From the NCBI RefSeq assembly GCF_051131705.1, contig NZ_CP180316.1, positions 2,108,001 to 2,172,000 on the forward strand: a stretch of DNA of 64,000 nt, written 5' to 3'. The stretch comes from Arthrobacter_M sp030063245 (GTDB lineage: Bacteria > Actinomycetota > Actinomycetes > Actinomycetales > Micrococcaceae). Below the pieces are notes generated by a model, which was not told the origin of the DNA, ran no database searches, and saw nothing but the letters and a program-made list of their open reading frames with translations. Position 1 is the stretch's first letter, and each line of letters opens with the position of its first letter. Below are positions 16,253 through 24,593 of the stretch, one piece after another. Both the position numbers and the translations under genes were made by a program.

Positions 16253-17041
16253 GTGGAACCTCTGCACGCCGTCTTCATTCTGCTCGGCGGGCTGTGGGCC
16301 GGCACCATCAATTCGGTGGTTGGTTCCGGGACACTGGTGACCTTCCCCATCCTGATAGCCCTTGGCTACGCGCCGGTGATGGCCACCGTCAGCAATGCCA
16401 TGGGGCTGATCGCCGGCGGAGTCTCCGGCGTCCTCGGTTACCGCCGCGAACTGGCCGGCATGCGCACAAACCTCCTGCGGCTGCTGCCGGCCTCACTGCT
16501 GGGTGGCATCACCGGTGCTTTTCTGCTGTTGCACCTGCCCGAGAGCGTCTTCGGCGTCGTTGCGCCCTTTCTGATCGTGTTGGCGCTGGGGATGGTGATC
16601 CTGCAGCCGAAGCTGCAGCGCTGGGTGAAGAGGCGCGCCAAAGCGAACGACGGCGTGCCGCACCGCTCGCATACGATCGTCATGACGGCGCTGGTCTACT
16701 TCGCCGGGGTGTACGGCGGATATTTTGTCGCGGCCCAGGGCATCCTGCTGGTGGGGATTCTGGGGATCTTCATGACCGGAACGCTGCAGAACGCCAATGC
16801 GGTGAAGAACGTTCTATCCTTGGCGGTAAACCTTATTGCCGCCGTCTCCTATCTGCTCTTTGCCCCTGATCGGATCATCTGGGCGGTCGTCGGCCTGATC
16901 GCCGTCAGCTCACTGATTGGCGGTTTCGTCGGCTCGCGGATCGGGCGCCGACTCTCCCCGCTGGTGCTGAGGCTGGTCATCGTCACCCTAGGCACGGTGG
17001 CGCTGTATTTTATGGTCGCCAAACTCGTGGCGCCGCATTGA
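16253..17041 (+). CDS. TSUP (TauE/SafE) family sulfite/anion permease
   Basis: A 262-residue membrane protein with about eight hydrophobic helices. The TSUP signatures are the N-terminal GTINSVVGSGTLVTFP, the repeat-like GVYGGYFVAAQGIL in the second half, and NAVKNVLS. Members move sulfite, sulfonates or related anions; the substrate here is unknown. The start is GTG 16253 with no clear binding site. The upstream 70 bp contain three short CTGCTCCGC repeats. Confidence 0.86.
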   Translation: MEPLHAVFILLGGLWAGTINSVVGSGTLVTFPILIALGYAPVMATVSNAMGLIAGGVSGVLGYRRELAGMRTNLLRLLPASLLGGITGAFLLLHLPESVFGVVAPFLIVLALGMVILQPKLQRWVKRRAKANDGVPHRSHTIVMTALVYFAGVYGGYFVAAQGILLVGILGIFMTGTLQNANAVKNVLSLAVNLIAAVSYLLFAPDRIIWAVVGLIAVSSLIGGFVGSRIGRRLSPLVLRLVIVTLGTVALYFMVAKLVAPH

Positions 17042-17065
17042 TGACGAGAACCCAGTGGCGCCACA

Positions 17066-17872
17066 ATGATCATTGAACTTCACGACGCCGGGGATCCGCG
17101 CGTGGCCGACTACACCCGGCTGACCGACGTCCAGCTCCGCAAGCTCCGGGAACCTGCGGAGGGCCTGTACATCGCGGAGGGACCGCGCGTGCTCCGCCGC
17201 GCACTGGCGGCCGGGCACCGGCCGCGCTCGTTCCTTATGGCACGTAAATGGCTTTCTGACCTGGACGACCTTCTGACCGCCTATCCGGGCGTCCCGGCCT
17301 TTGTCGGTAGTCCGGAACTCTTGGCGGACATCATCGGATTCAATCTGCACCGCGGGGCGCTGGCGGCCATGCACCGCCCGGATCCGGTGCCGGTCGCCAA
17401 GCTGCTCGCCGGGGCACGTCGTATTGCCGTGCTCGAGGACATCGTGGACCACACCAACCTCGGTGCCATTTTCCGCTCCGCGGCGGCCCTTGACGTGGAC
17501 GCGGTGCTGATCAGCCCGCGGTGCGGCGATCCGTTGTACCGCAGGAGCATCCGCGTCAGTATGGGCACCGTGTTCCAGATCCCGTGGGCGCGCCTGGAGG
17601 ATTTGCCGGCAGCCATCGTGATGCTCCGTGGACAGGGATTCGCCACCGCGGCCCTGGCCCTGACGGATGACTCGCTGACCATCGATCGCCTGGCGGATCG
17701 CAAATACGAACGGCTGGCCCTGATTCTCGGCACCGAAGGGGAGGGGCTCAGCGCCGCGACACTTGCCGCCGCGGACTGCGCCGTGCGGATTCCGATGGGC
17801 CGCGGCGTCGACTCCCTCAACGTCGCCGCCGCCGGCGCCGTGGCATTCTGGGCCTGCCGGCCCGCGCAGTGA
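17066..17872 (+). CDS. SPOUT-family RNA 2'-O-methyltransferase (TrmH/SpoU type)
   Basis: A 268-residue methyltransferase. An N-terminal RNA-binding substrate domain (YIAEGPRVLRRAL) is followed by the SPOUT catalytic domain with HTNLGAIFRSAAAL (motif 1), LILGTEGEGLS (motif 2) and IPMGRGVDSLNVAAAGAV (motif 3), which form the trefoil-knot AdoMet site. The target nucleotide in rRNA or tRNA cannot be told from sequence. The gene lies 24 bp after the TSUP permease on the same strand. Confidence 0.92.
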   Translation: MIIELHDAGDPRVADYTRLTDVQLRKLREPAEGLYIAEGPRVLRRALAAGHRPRSFLMARKWLSDLDDLLTAYPGVPAFVGSPELLADIIGFNLHRGALAAMHRPDPVPVAKLLAGARRIAVLEDIVDHTNLGAIFRSAAALDVDAVLISPRCGDPLYRRSIRVSMGTVFQIPWARLEDLPAAIVMLRGQGFATAALALTDDSLTIDRLADRKYERLALILGTEGEGLSAATLAAADCAVRIPMGRGVDSLNVAAAGAVAFWACRPAQ

Positions 17873-18025
17873 CCGGGACATGCCGCTCGGGCGGCCCCGC
17901 AGTCACGCCTTGACCGCCGCATTTGGGGATACTTCGGTGCGGCGCTAGTATGGAGTGCTGGTCCTCGTGGCCACCTGTTCTCATTCCGGCTGGCAAAATC
18001 CAGTCGACTACGCAAAGGCAAAACC

Positions 18026-18280
18026 GTGAAGACTAACACCCACCCGAAGTACGAAGCAGTCGTTTTCAACGATCTTGCTTCCGGCACGAAGTTCCTGACC
18101 CGTTCAACGGTCGGCTCCAGCAAGACCATCGAGTGGGAAGACGGCAACACCTACCCCATCATCGATGTCGAGATCTCCTCTGAGTCGCACCCGTTCTACA
18201 CGGGCAAGCAGCGCATCATGGACAGCGCCGGGCGCGTGGAGCGCTTCAACGCCCGCTTTGCCGGTTTCGGTAAGAAGTAG
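18026..18280 (+). CDS. rpmE2: Ribosomal protein L31 type B
   Basis: An 84-residue L31 protein starting at GTG 18026 behind AAAGG, with the family sequence HPKYEAVVFNDLASGTKFL and SHPFYTGKQRIMDSAGRVERF. It has no cysteines, so it is the zinc-independent (C-) form, often made when zinc is scarce. I see no clear Zur box upstream. A strong terminator follows. Confidence 0.95.
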   Translation: MKTNTHPKYEAVVFNDLASGTKFLTRSTVGSSKTIEWEDGNTYPIIDVEISSESHPFYTGKQRIMDSAGRVERFNARFAGFGKK

Positions 18281-18304
18281 TCTGTTCACCAGCCATACAG
18301 TTTC

Positions 18305-18340
18305 AAAGAGGGTCCGTGCCAGGGGGTGCGGACCCTTTTT
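18305..18340 (+). terminator. Rho-independent terminator of rpmE2
   Basis: AGGGTCCG (18309-18316) pairs with CGGACCCT (18329-18336) and the stem extends through A/T pairs into a run of five T. It begins 25 bp after the stop codon. Confidence 0.88.
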
Positions 18341-18403
18341 GGCACCCGGGCGCGGGTTTGCCCCCTTTTGGCAGAATATGCCCGCGCTTGGCAAGATGAT
18401 TCC

Positions 18404-19465
18404 ATGGCACCTCAATTCCACGGCGCGTACAAAGTGCATGGCGGCAAACTGGTGGTGGCGGATTTTGACGTGGCCGGTGGGGTGCTGGCCAATGTGTCCA
18501 TCAGTGGTGATTTTTTCCTCGAACCCGACGAAGCACTGACAGACATCAATGGCGCACTGAATGGCCAGGACGCTGCTGCTCCCGCGGCAGCGCTGGCTGC
18601 CGCCATTGACGCTGGGCTGCCCGCCGGCGTCGTCCTCTTCGGTTTTTCGGCTCAGGCCGTGGCCATGGCGGTCCGGCGCGCACTGGCCTTGGCGACCAGC
18701 TGGTCCGATCACCAATGGGATGTGGTCGGGCCGACCGTGCTGCCGACGGAGGTCAATGTGGCCCTGGACGAGGTGCTGACCGCGGAGGTCGGCGCCGGAA
18801 GACGCAACCCCACGTTGCGGTTCTGGGACTGGCAGGAACCGTCCGTGGTGATCGGCAGCTTCCAGTCGCTGCGCAACGAAATTGATCCGGCCGGGGTGGA
18901 GGAATACGGCATTAAGGTTGTGCGCAGGATCAGCGGTGGCGGGGCGATGTTCATGGAAGCCGGAAACTGCATCACCTACTCGCTGTACCTCCCGCAGAGT
19001 CTGGTCGATGGGTTGAGTTTTGCCGACTCATATCCGTTCCTGGACAGCTGGGTGATGGCGGCTCTCGAATCCCTGGGCATTAGAGCGTTCTATGTTCCGC
19101 TGAACGATATTGCCACGGAGCAGGGAAAAATCGGCGGTGCTGCGCAGAAGCGTCTCGCCAACGGGGGTATGCTTCACCACGTGACCATGTCGTACGATAT
19201 CGACGCCGACAAGATGGTCAAGGTGCTGCGGATCGGTAAGGAAAAGCTGTCCGATAAGGGCACGACGTCGGCAAAAAAGCGGGTGGATCCGCTGCGCCGC
19301 CAGACCGGGGTGGCCCGCGAGGAAATCATCTCGCGCATGATGTCGACCTTCACCGAACGCTATGGAGCGAAGGCCTCGGAACTGACCAGTGAGGAACTCG
19401 CGGAGGCGCGCGCCCGGGTCGGCACCAAGTTCGGAACCGCGCAGTGGCTCGAGCGCGTCCCTTGA
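18404..19465 (+). CDS. Lipoate-protein ligase with permuted domain order
   Basis: A 353-residue ligase of the BPL/LplA/LipB family, which attaches lipoate to E2 and GcvH proteins. The catalytic domain begins near residue 100, with the RRISGGGAMFMEAGNCITYS loop and the catalytic Lys in GKIGGAAQKRL. The N-terminal 80-100 residues (VHGGKLVVADFDV, ISGDFFLEPDE) resemble the accessory domain normally C-terminal in LplA, so domain order is swapped. ATG 18404 is preferred to GTG 18326, which lies inside the rpmE2 terminator; CAAGAT 6 nt upstream is a weak leaderless -10. The next gene overlaps by 4 bp. Confidence 0.85.
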   Translation: MAPQFHGAYKVHGGKLVVADFDVAGGVLANVSISGDFFLEPDEALTDINGALNGQDAAAPAAALAAAIDAGLPAGVVLFGFSAQAVAMAVRRALALATSWSDHQWDVVGPTVLPTEVNVALDEVLTAEVGAGRRNPTLRFWDWQEPSVVIGSFQSLRNEIDPAGVEEYGIKVVRRISGGGAMFMEAGNCITYSLYLPQSLVDGLSFADSYPFLDSWVMAALESLGIRAFYVPLNDIATEQGKIGGAAQKRLANGGMLHHVTMSYDIDADKMVKVLRIGKEKLSDKGTTSAKKRVDPLRRQTGVAREEIISRMMSTFTERYGAKASELTSEELAEARARVGTKFGTAQWLERVP

Positions 19466-20604
19466 CGAGCCGACCAGGACAGGCCCTGCCGGCACCAGGC
19501 AGACCAGGCGCCGGGAAGCCTGTCGTGGATGAGCCGCGTGGGACGGAAGCACTCGTCAGCACGGCGGTGCGGGATCTGCCGACCGGTTCCTTTGCGTTCG
19601 TGATGGCCACCGGAATCGTTTCGACAGCGTTCTCCATCGTTGGCTGGGCCGTGCCGTCGCTGATCCTGCTGATCATTGCCGTCGGTGCGTTGGTCATTCT
19701 AGCCATCATCAGCGTCTGGCGTTTCGCGGCGTACCGCGCAGAGGTTCTGCTCGATGCGCGGAACCCGGCCCGCGCCTTCGGCTTCTTCACGATGGTGGCC
19801 GCGATCAACGTGGTGGGCATCCGGATGTACTCACCGCAGGCACCGACCGCGACCGTCGTTTTGGCGGTGTTGAGTGTGCCCCTGTGGCTGTTGTTCACGT
19901 ACGGGCTGCCGGGTAACCTCATGCTCCGCCCGCTGGCCGGTCCCGTGGCGACGAAGGTGGACGGCAGCTGGTTCCTCTGGGTCGTGGGCACCCAATCTGT
20001 CGCGACGGCCGCCGCCATCATCGGGGCAGGCGTCCGAAGCCACGCGTTGGCGGCGGTGGCCGTCGCGTTGTGGGGTATCGGCGTCCTGTTGTACCTGATG
20101 CTGGCAACCCTGGTCACCCTGCGGCTGTTGACCGTCCCCAGCAAGCCCAACAGTTTCACGCCGTCGTACTGGATCTACATGGGCGCCACCGCCATCACCG
20201 TTCTGGCCGGGTCCCGGATTCTGCTGCTGCCGCAGGATCTGCCGATCATGGCCGCGACGGCGGGCGTCGTCTCCGGCCTGACGTATATATTGTGGGCCTT
20301 CGGGGCATGGTGGGTACCGCTGCTGGTGCTCTTCGGCCTTTGGCGCCACGTCATCCACCGCGAACCGGCGCGTTACGAGGCGGGCCTATGGAGCATCGTC
20401 TTCCCGCTGGGCATGTATTCGGTGGCCAGCATGCATTTCGGCACGGTGGCCCGGCTGCCGTTGCTGGTGGGTATCGGCGAAGCCGGCACCTGGATCGCCG
20501 GGATCGCCTGGCTCGTCGTGGCGGCTGCTATGGTTTATGCCGGTTGCGCCCGGCTTCTTGGACGCGGAGGGCGCGCAGCAAATGATCGCGCTGCTCGAGG
20601 ATGA
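19462..20604 (+). CDS. TDT family permease (tellurite resistance/C4-dicarboxylate type)
   Basis: A 380-residue protein of the TehA/Mae1 family with about ten hydrophobic helices. Family features are the first segment LPTGSFAFVMATGIVSTAF and the later EAGLWSIVFPLGMYSVAS. Relatives are anion channels or dicarboxylate, tellurite or sulfite exporters; the substrate is unknown. The TTG at 19462 overlaps the ligase stop as TTGA; the frame is also open from GTG 19444. Its last 77 bp overlap the 3' end of convergent pepN. Confidence 0.85.
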   Translation: MTSRPGQALPAPGRPGAGKPVVDEPRGTEALVSTAVRDLPTGSFAFVMATGIVSTAFSIVGWAVPSLILLIIAVGALVILAIISVWRFAAYRAEVLLDARNPARAFGFFTMVAAINVVGIRMYSPQAPTATVVLAVLSVPLWLLFTYGLPGNLMLRPLAGPVATKVDGSWFLWVVGTQSVATAAAIIGAGVRSHALAAVAVALWGIGVLLYLMLATLVTLRLLTVPSKPNSFTPSYWIYMGATAITVLAGSRILLLPQDLPIMAATAGVVSGLTYILWAFGAWWVPLLVLFGLWRHVIHREPARYEAGLWSIVFPLGMYSVASMHFGTVARLPLLVGIGEAGTWIAGIAWLVVAAAMVYAGCARLLGRGGRAANDRAARG

Positions 20605-23242
20605 TCCGGCGCAGCGCCGCCGGGGCGTGGTCATTGGCCGTCAACCACCGATCGGTGCGCAGGACCACGGGGTGCTGCAGCGGGGCCTGGCTGCTGCCGG
20701 CATGCTGCTCCGCTGAATCCTGCACGGCCATGTCCTGCGCAGCGGGATACAGGCCGCGGACGATCCGGCTGGACAGTTCGATACTCCTGGCCGCCCAAAC
20801 GTCCGCAATCATGTCAAAGTAGCGCTCCACAAAGGGTGCCAGCAGTTCCGGCGGTGCCAGCATGAACCCGTCGATGGCCGCACTCAGGAGCGTATTGGAC
20901 AGCCCCGTTTCCAGCACCGCTTCGCGCCATACCTGCTCCTTGACCTCAGCCAGCGGGCGGGCGCTCATCGCCTTACGGTGACCGGCTTGGGCTGAGCTGG
21001 AAGGATCGCGGGCCAACTCGGCATCGAGCTCGGATGCGGTCGCATTCCCGGTGGCGGCCAGCGCCAGCCACAGGCTCCAGCGCAGCTCCGAGTCCGGCGT
21101 CGGCCCACTGACCGGGAGCCCGGTTCCGTCGACCCGGATTCCACTGATGGGGAGCCCACTGATGGGGACCGGATCTGCAGTGGCGTTGCCCTCGAGCAGC
21201 CCCCTGATCAACGGACCGGCTTCCGGGATGTTCTCCCCGAGCGCGGCGAGGCTCCGCACCCAGACCAGCTGGTGGTCGGATCCGGGTACGGCCACCCGCA
21301 ACCCATCGACGACGGCGGCGAGCAGGTCCCGGCGGCCGCCGTCGCGGTCCTCGGCTGGGAAGTAGCGCTGCACGGCAAAGCGGGCGTTCTCCAGCAGCGA
21401 CGCCAGTACACCCACGTCCCCTTCCTCCGGCGCGAAACGTCGGACGGCGCCAACGTAGTCCATGGCCGGCAGGACGGCGTCCCGCGCCGCGTTCCACAGC
21501 GCCGACCAGCAGAGGGTCCGCGCCATCGGGTCCGTCAGTCTATCCAGCCGGGCGAGGACCATCGCTTCCGATACCGTGTCAAGACGCACCTTGGCGTACG
21601 TCAGGTCTTCATCATTGATCAGCAGCAGTGCCGGCTGCGGTTTTCCGGCCAGACCGGGCACCTGCGTGACCGTACCGCAGACATCGAGCAGGACGCTGTC
21701 CGTGCGGACCAAGTTGCCGGAGTCGTCGAAGTTGTACAGACCGATTTTCAAGAGATGTGGGCGGGTCTGTTCGTCGCCGCTCACCGGGTCCACGGCATCC
21801 TGGACGATCCACACGTCCGTCAGCACGCCGTCGTCGGCCGTCACTTTGGCACTCAGGGTGGAAATCCCCGATGTCTGCAGCCACTGCCCGGCCCACACGC
21901 GCAGATCCCGGCCGGAAGCGGCACTCAGCGCCACCAGCAGATCCGCCAGCGAGGTATTGGAGAACTCGTGGTCCCGGAAATACTGCCGCGCGCCGGCCGT
22001 GAACGCCGGGAAGCCGACATACGCCACGAGCTGTTTGAGCACGGAGGCACCCTTGGCATAGGTGATGCCGTCAAAATTCTGCTTCGCCGCTTCCAGATCC
22101 CGGATATCAGCCACGATCGGATGGGTGCTGGGCAACTGATCCTGCACATAGGCCCACCCCTTGCGCCGGTTGGCAAAAAGGATCCATGAATTGTCCCGCC
22201 ACGGCGTTACCTCGGAAACCGCCAAGGTGCCCATAAAGTCGGCGAAGGATTCCTTGAGCCACAGGTCGTCCCACCAGAACATCGTGACCAGGTCGCCGAA
22301 CCACATGTGCGCCATCTCATGCATGATCGTGTTGGCGCGCAGCTGATGCTGGGTGTCGGTGGCCCGGGAGGCGAAGACGTAGTTGTCCGTAAACGTCACC
22401 AGGCCTGGGTTTTCCATCGCGCCCAGGTTGTATTCGGGCACGAAGGCCTGGTCATATTTGCCGAACGGGTAGGGGTAGTCGAAGAGATCATTAAAATATG
22501 TTAGGCCGGCTTTGGTGACGGCAAAGATTTCCGCGGTGTCGAAGCTGTCCGCGATGGAGGCCCGGCAATAGGCCGCGAGCGGGACCTCCAAGCCGAAACG
22601 CTCGTGGCGCCAGCTCTCCTGCGCCCTGAAGTACGGGCCCGCCAGAATGGTGGTGATGTAGGTGGAGATGGGCAACGTGGGGGCGAAGTCCCAGCGGCTG
22701 GCCGCGGGATCACCGCTGACCGGTGTGCGGGCCTGTTCCGTGCTGTTGGATGCCACTTTCCAGTCCGACGGCGCACTGACGTGAAATGTGAACGGCGCCT
22801 TGAGATCCGGCTGCTCAAAGTTGGCGAAGACGCGGCGGGCGTCGGCGGGCTCGTACTGCGTGTACAGATACGTCTTGCCGTCAACCGGGTCGACAAACCG
22901 GTGCAGGCCTTCACCGCTGCGCGAATACAGGGCCCTGGCGGTGACGATGACCTCATTGTCCGCGAGCAGGCCCGGGAGCCTGATCCGGGCCCCGTCGACG
23001 ACGTCGACCGGCGGCAGTTCCGTGCCGTTGAGATTCACCGAGACCACCTCGGAGCCGATGAAATCCAGGAACGTTTCCGCACCCGCCGTCGCCGCGGTGA
23101 ATCTGATGACACTGCGGGTGCCAAAACCTTGAGCAGCTGGGTCCTCGGCGTTTCTGAGGTCGACCTGGACATCGTAGCTGCGGACGGAGATCAGGGCAGA
23201 GCGCAGGGCCGCTTCATCGCGGCGCAGATTCTGGTTGGGCAT
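20528..23242 (-). CDS. pepN: Aminopeptidase N (M1 family)
   Basis: A 904-residue zinc aminopeptidase, normal length for actinobacterial PepN. The substrate-recognition motif LGAMENPGLV and the zinc site HEMAHMWFGDLV followed by LWLKESFADFMG are present, and the C-terminal half is the ERAP1-like helical domain. ATG 23242 gives the usual MPNQNLRRDEA start, with TTGAAT 6 nt upstream as a possible leaderless -10; ATG 23254 is an alternative. The gene reads leftward and its end overlaps the TDT permease gene. Confidence 0.94.
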   Translation of the reverse strand: MPNQNLRRDEAALRSALISVRSYDVQVDLRNAEDPAAQGFGTRSVIRFTAATAGAETFLDFIGSEVVSVNLNGTELPPVDVVDGARIRLPGLLADNEVIVTARALYSRSGEGLHRFVDPVDGKTYLYTQYEPADARRVFANFEQPDLKAPFTFHVSAPSDWKVASNSTEQARTPVSGDPAASRWDFAPTLPISTYITTILAGPYFRAQESWRHERFGLEVPLAAYCRASIADSFDTAEIFAVTKAGLTYFNDLFDYPYPFGKYDQAFVPEYNLGAMENPGLVTFTDNYVFASRATDTQHQLRANTIMHEMAHMWFGDLVTMFWWDDLWLKESFADFMGTLAVSEVTPWRDNSWILFANRRKGWAYVQDQLPSTHPIVADIRDLEAAKQNFDGITYAKGASVLKQLVAYVGFPAFTAGARQYFRDHEFSNTSLADLLVALSAASGRDLRVWAGQWLQTSGISTLSAKVTADDGVLTDVWIVQDAVDPVSGDEQTRPHLLKIGLYNFDDSGNLVRTDSVLLDVCGTVTQVPGLAGKPQPALLLINDEDLTYAKVRLDTVSEAMVLARLDRLTDPMARTLCWSALWNAARDAVLPAMDYVGAVRRFAPEEGDVGVLASLLENARFAVQRYFPAEDRDGGRRDLLAAVVDGLRVAVPGSDHQLVWVRSLAALGENIPEAGPLIRGLLEGNATADPVPISGLPISGIRVDGTGLPVSGPTPDSELRWSLWLALAATGNATASELDAELARDPSSSAQAGHRKAMSARPLAEVKEQVWREAVLETGLSNTLLSAAIDGFMLAPPELLAPFVERYFDMIADVWAARSIELSSRIVRGLYPAAQDMAVQDSAEQHAGSSQAPLQHPVVLRTDRWLTANDHAPAALRRIILEQRDHLLRALRVQEAGRNRHKP

Positions 23243-23333
23243 CCGTCCATTCAATCATGGAGACCCGATCCGTCCCTTTGCACTGCTGCGGGAGACGGGA
23301 CCGCCGTGCTGATCGTCCCCTGCCGAGGGTGCG

Positions 23334-24476
23334 TCAGTGAAAGCCGGCCATCAGCCGGACCGCGCCATACCCCAGCGCAGCGATCAGCAGCCAGGCGCAC
23401 AGCGCCATGCCGGAGGCGCGGAGCCCGGTGTGCAGCAACTCGCGGATCCGCACCGAGGACCCCAGCCCGAACAGCGCCCCGCCCAGCGTCACGTCCTGGA
23501 GGAAATTGCCCAGCTCCAGGCCCGGGGGAGAGACCCAACCCAGGGTGCGCAAGGCGATAGTCAGCAGAAAGCCGAGGACGAACAACGGTACTACCGGCGG
23601 AAATTTCACCGCAGGGGCGGGACCGGCGGAGTCCGCATCGAGCGCGGCAGCTGCGGCGGGGCGGCTGGCACCGGTGGTCGTGTTTGAGTTGCGGGGAAGT
23701 GAGGCCGTGCGGTCCGCGCTGCTGATCCGCCGGTTGTGAGCACGGCGCTCGAGCACACCGGCCGTGGCCACCATTGGGGCCAGTAGCAGCACGCGCGTCA
23801 GTTTGATGACAATGGCGGCGCTGAGCGCAACGGCACCGGCCGTCTGGGCCGTGGCCACGACCTGGCCGACATCATGGACCGACGCTCCTACCCACCGGCC
23901 GAATCCGAGGGGGTCAAACCCGAGCGGATTCATCAGCAGGGGAAGGACCCCGATGGCCAGTGTGCCGCAGAGGGTCACAAGGGCCACCGGGAGAACGGTC
24001 TCCTGATGCCTTGTACCCTTCACCGCGGCCATGGCGCCGATCGCGGAGGCGCCGCAAATGGAGAATCCGGTGGCGATCAGCAGCGGTGCGTCCCCGGCAA
24101 GCCGGAAGAGTTTGCCCAGCCAGTACGTCCCCGCGAAGCTCAACAACACCACGGCCACCACCAGGGCCGCCGTAATCCAACCCAGGGCGAGCACATCGCC
24201 GAGGCTCAGCTTCAGGCCCAGCAACACGATGCCGGCGCGCATCAGGTGCTTGCCGGCAAAATGCAGGCCCGGCCGCAACACTCCGGACACGAGCGTTGAG
24301 CTGCCCGGCAGGTTTGCCGCCAGGATCCCGAGCACAACGGCAACTGTCATGGCGGGAAGGGAGGGCAACACGACGTGGACCAGGAGGGCCAGGCCAACAG
24401 CGGCCAGCGCGGCCACGAGTCCCGGTGCCAGCCGCTTCACTGTTGTGGCGGCGGCAGAGGAGGGCATGTATGCCAC
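23334..24476 (-). CDS. YeiH/UPF0324 family putative exporter
   Basis: A 380-residue membrane protein with ten or more hydrophobic helices. It has the UPF0324 signatures GIVLLGLKLSLGDVLALG, SICGASAIGAMAAV and VGASVHDVGQVVATA. Family members are predicted sulfate or small-solute exporters without firm substrates. The start is GTG 24476 with AAGG 5 nt upstream. A hydrophilic Ser/Ala-rich loop of about 40 residues lies between two central helices. It is leftward and 91 bp upstream of pepN. Confidence 0.88.
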   Translation of the reverse strand: MAYMPSSAAATTVKRLAPGLVAALAAVGLALLVHVVLPSLPAMTVAVVLGILAANLPGSSTLVSGVLRPGLHFAGKHLMRAGIVLLGLKLSLGDVLALGWITAALVVAVVLLSFAGTYWLGKLFRLAGDAPLLIATGFSICGASAIGAMAAVKGTRHQETVLPVALVTLCGTLAIGVLPLLMNPLGFDPLGFGRWVGASVHDVGQVVATAQTAGAVALSAAIVIKLTRVLLLAPMVATAGVLERRAHNRRISSADRTASLPRNSNTTTGASRPAAAAALDADSAGPAPAVKFPPVVPLFVLGFLLTIALRTLGWVSPPGLELGNFLQDVTLGGALFGLGSSVRIRELLHTGLRASGMALCAWLLIAALGYGAVRLMAGFH

Positions 24477-24593
24477 TTTGCCTTATACCGGGCCACCGAG
24501 CCAAAACCGTGCCTGCCGGCGGCGGACCATATGCTCACCGCGGACCAGCTGCCGACCGCGCGGACCACCGCGGGCTGATCCGCGGAGTGCGGG

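Noticed and set aside
21272..22189. 305-codon plus-strand frame inside pepN
   Set aside because: The opposite strand has the HExxH and GAMEN motifs of aminopeptidase N; this is a shadow.
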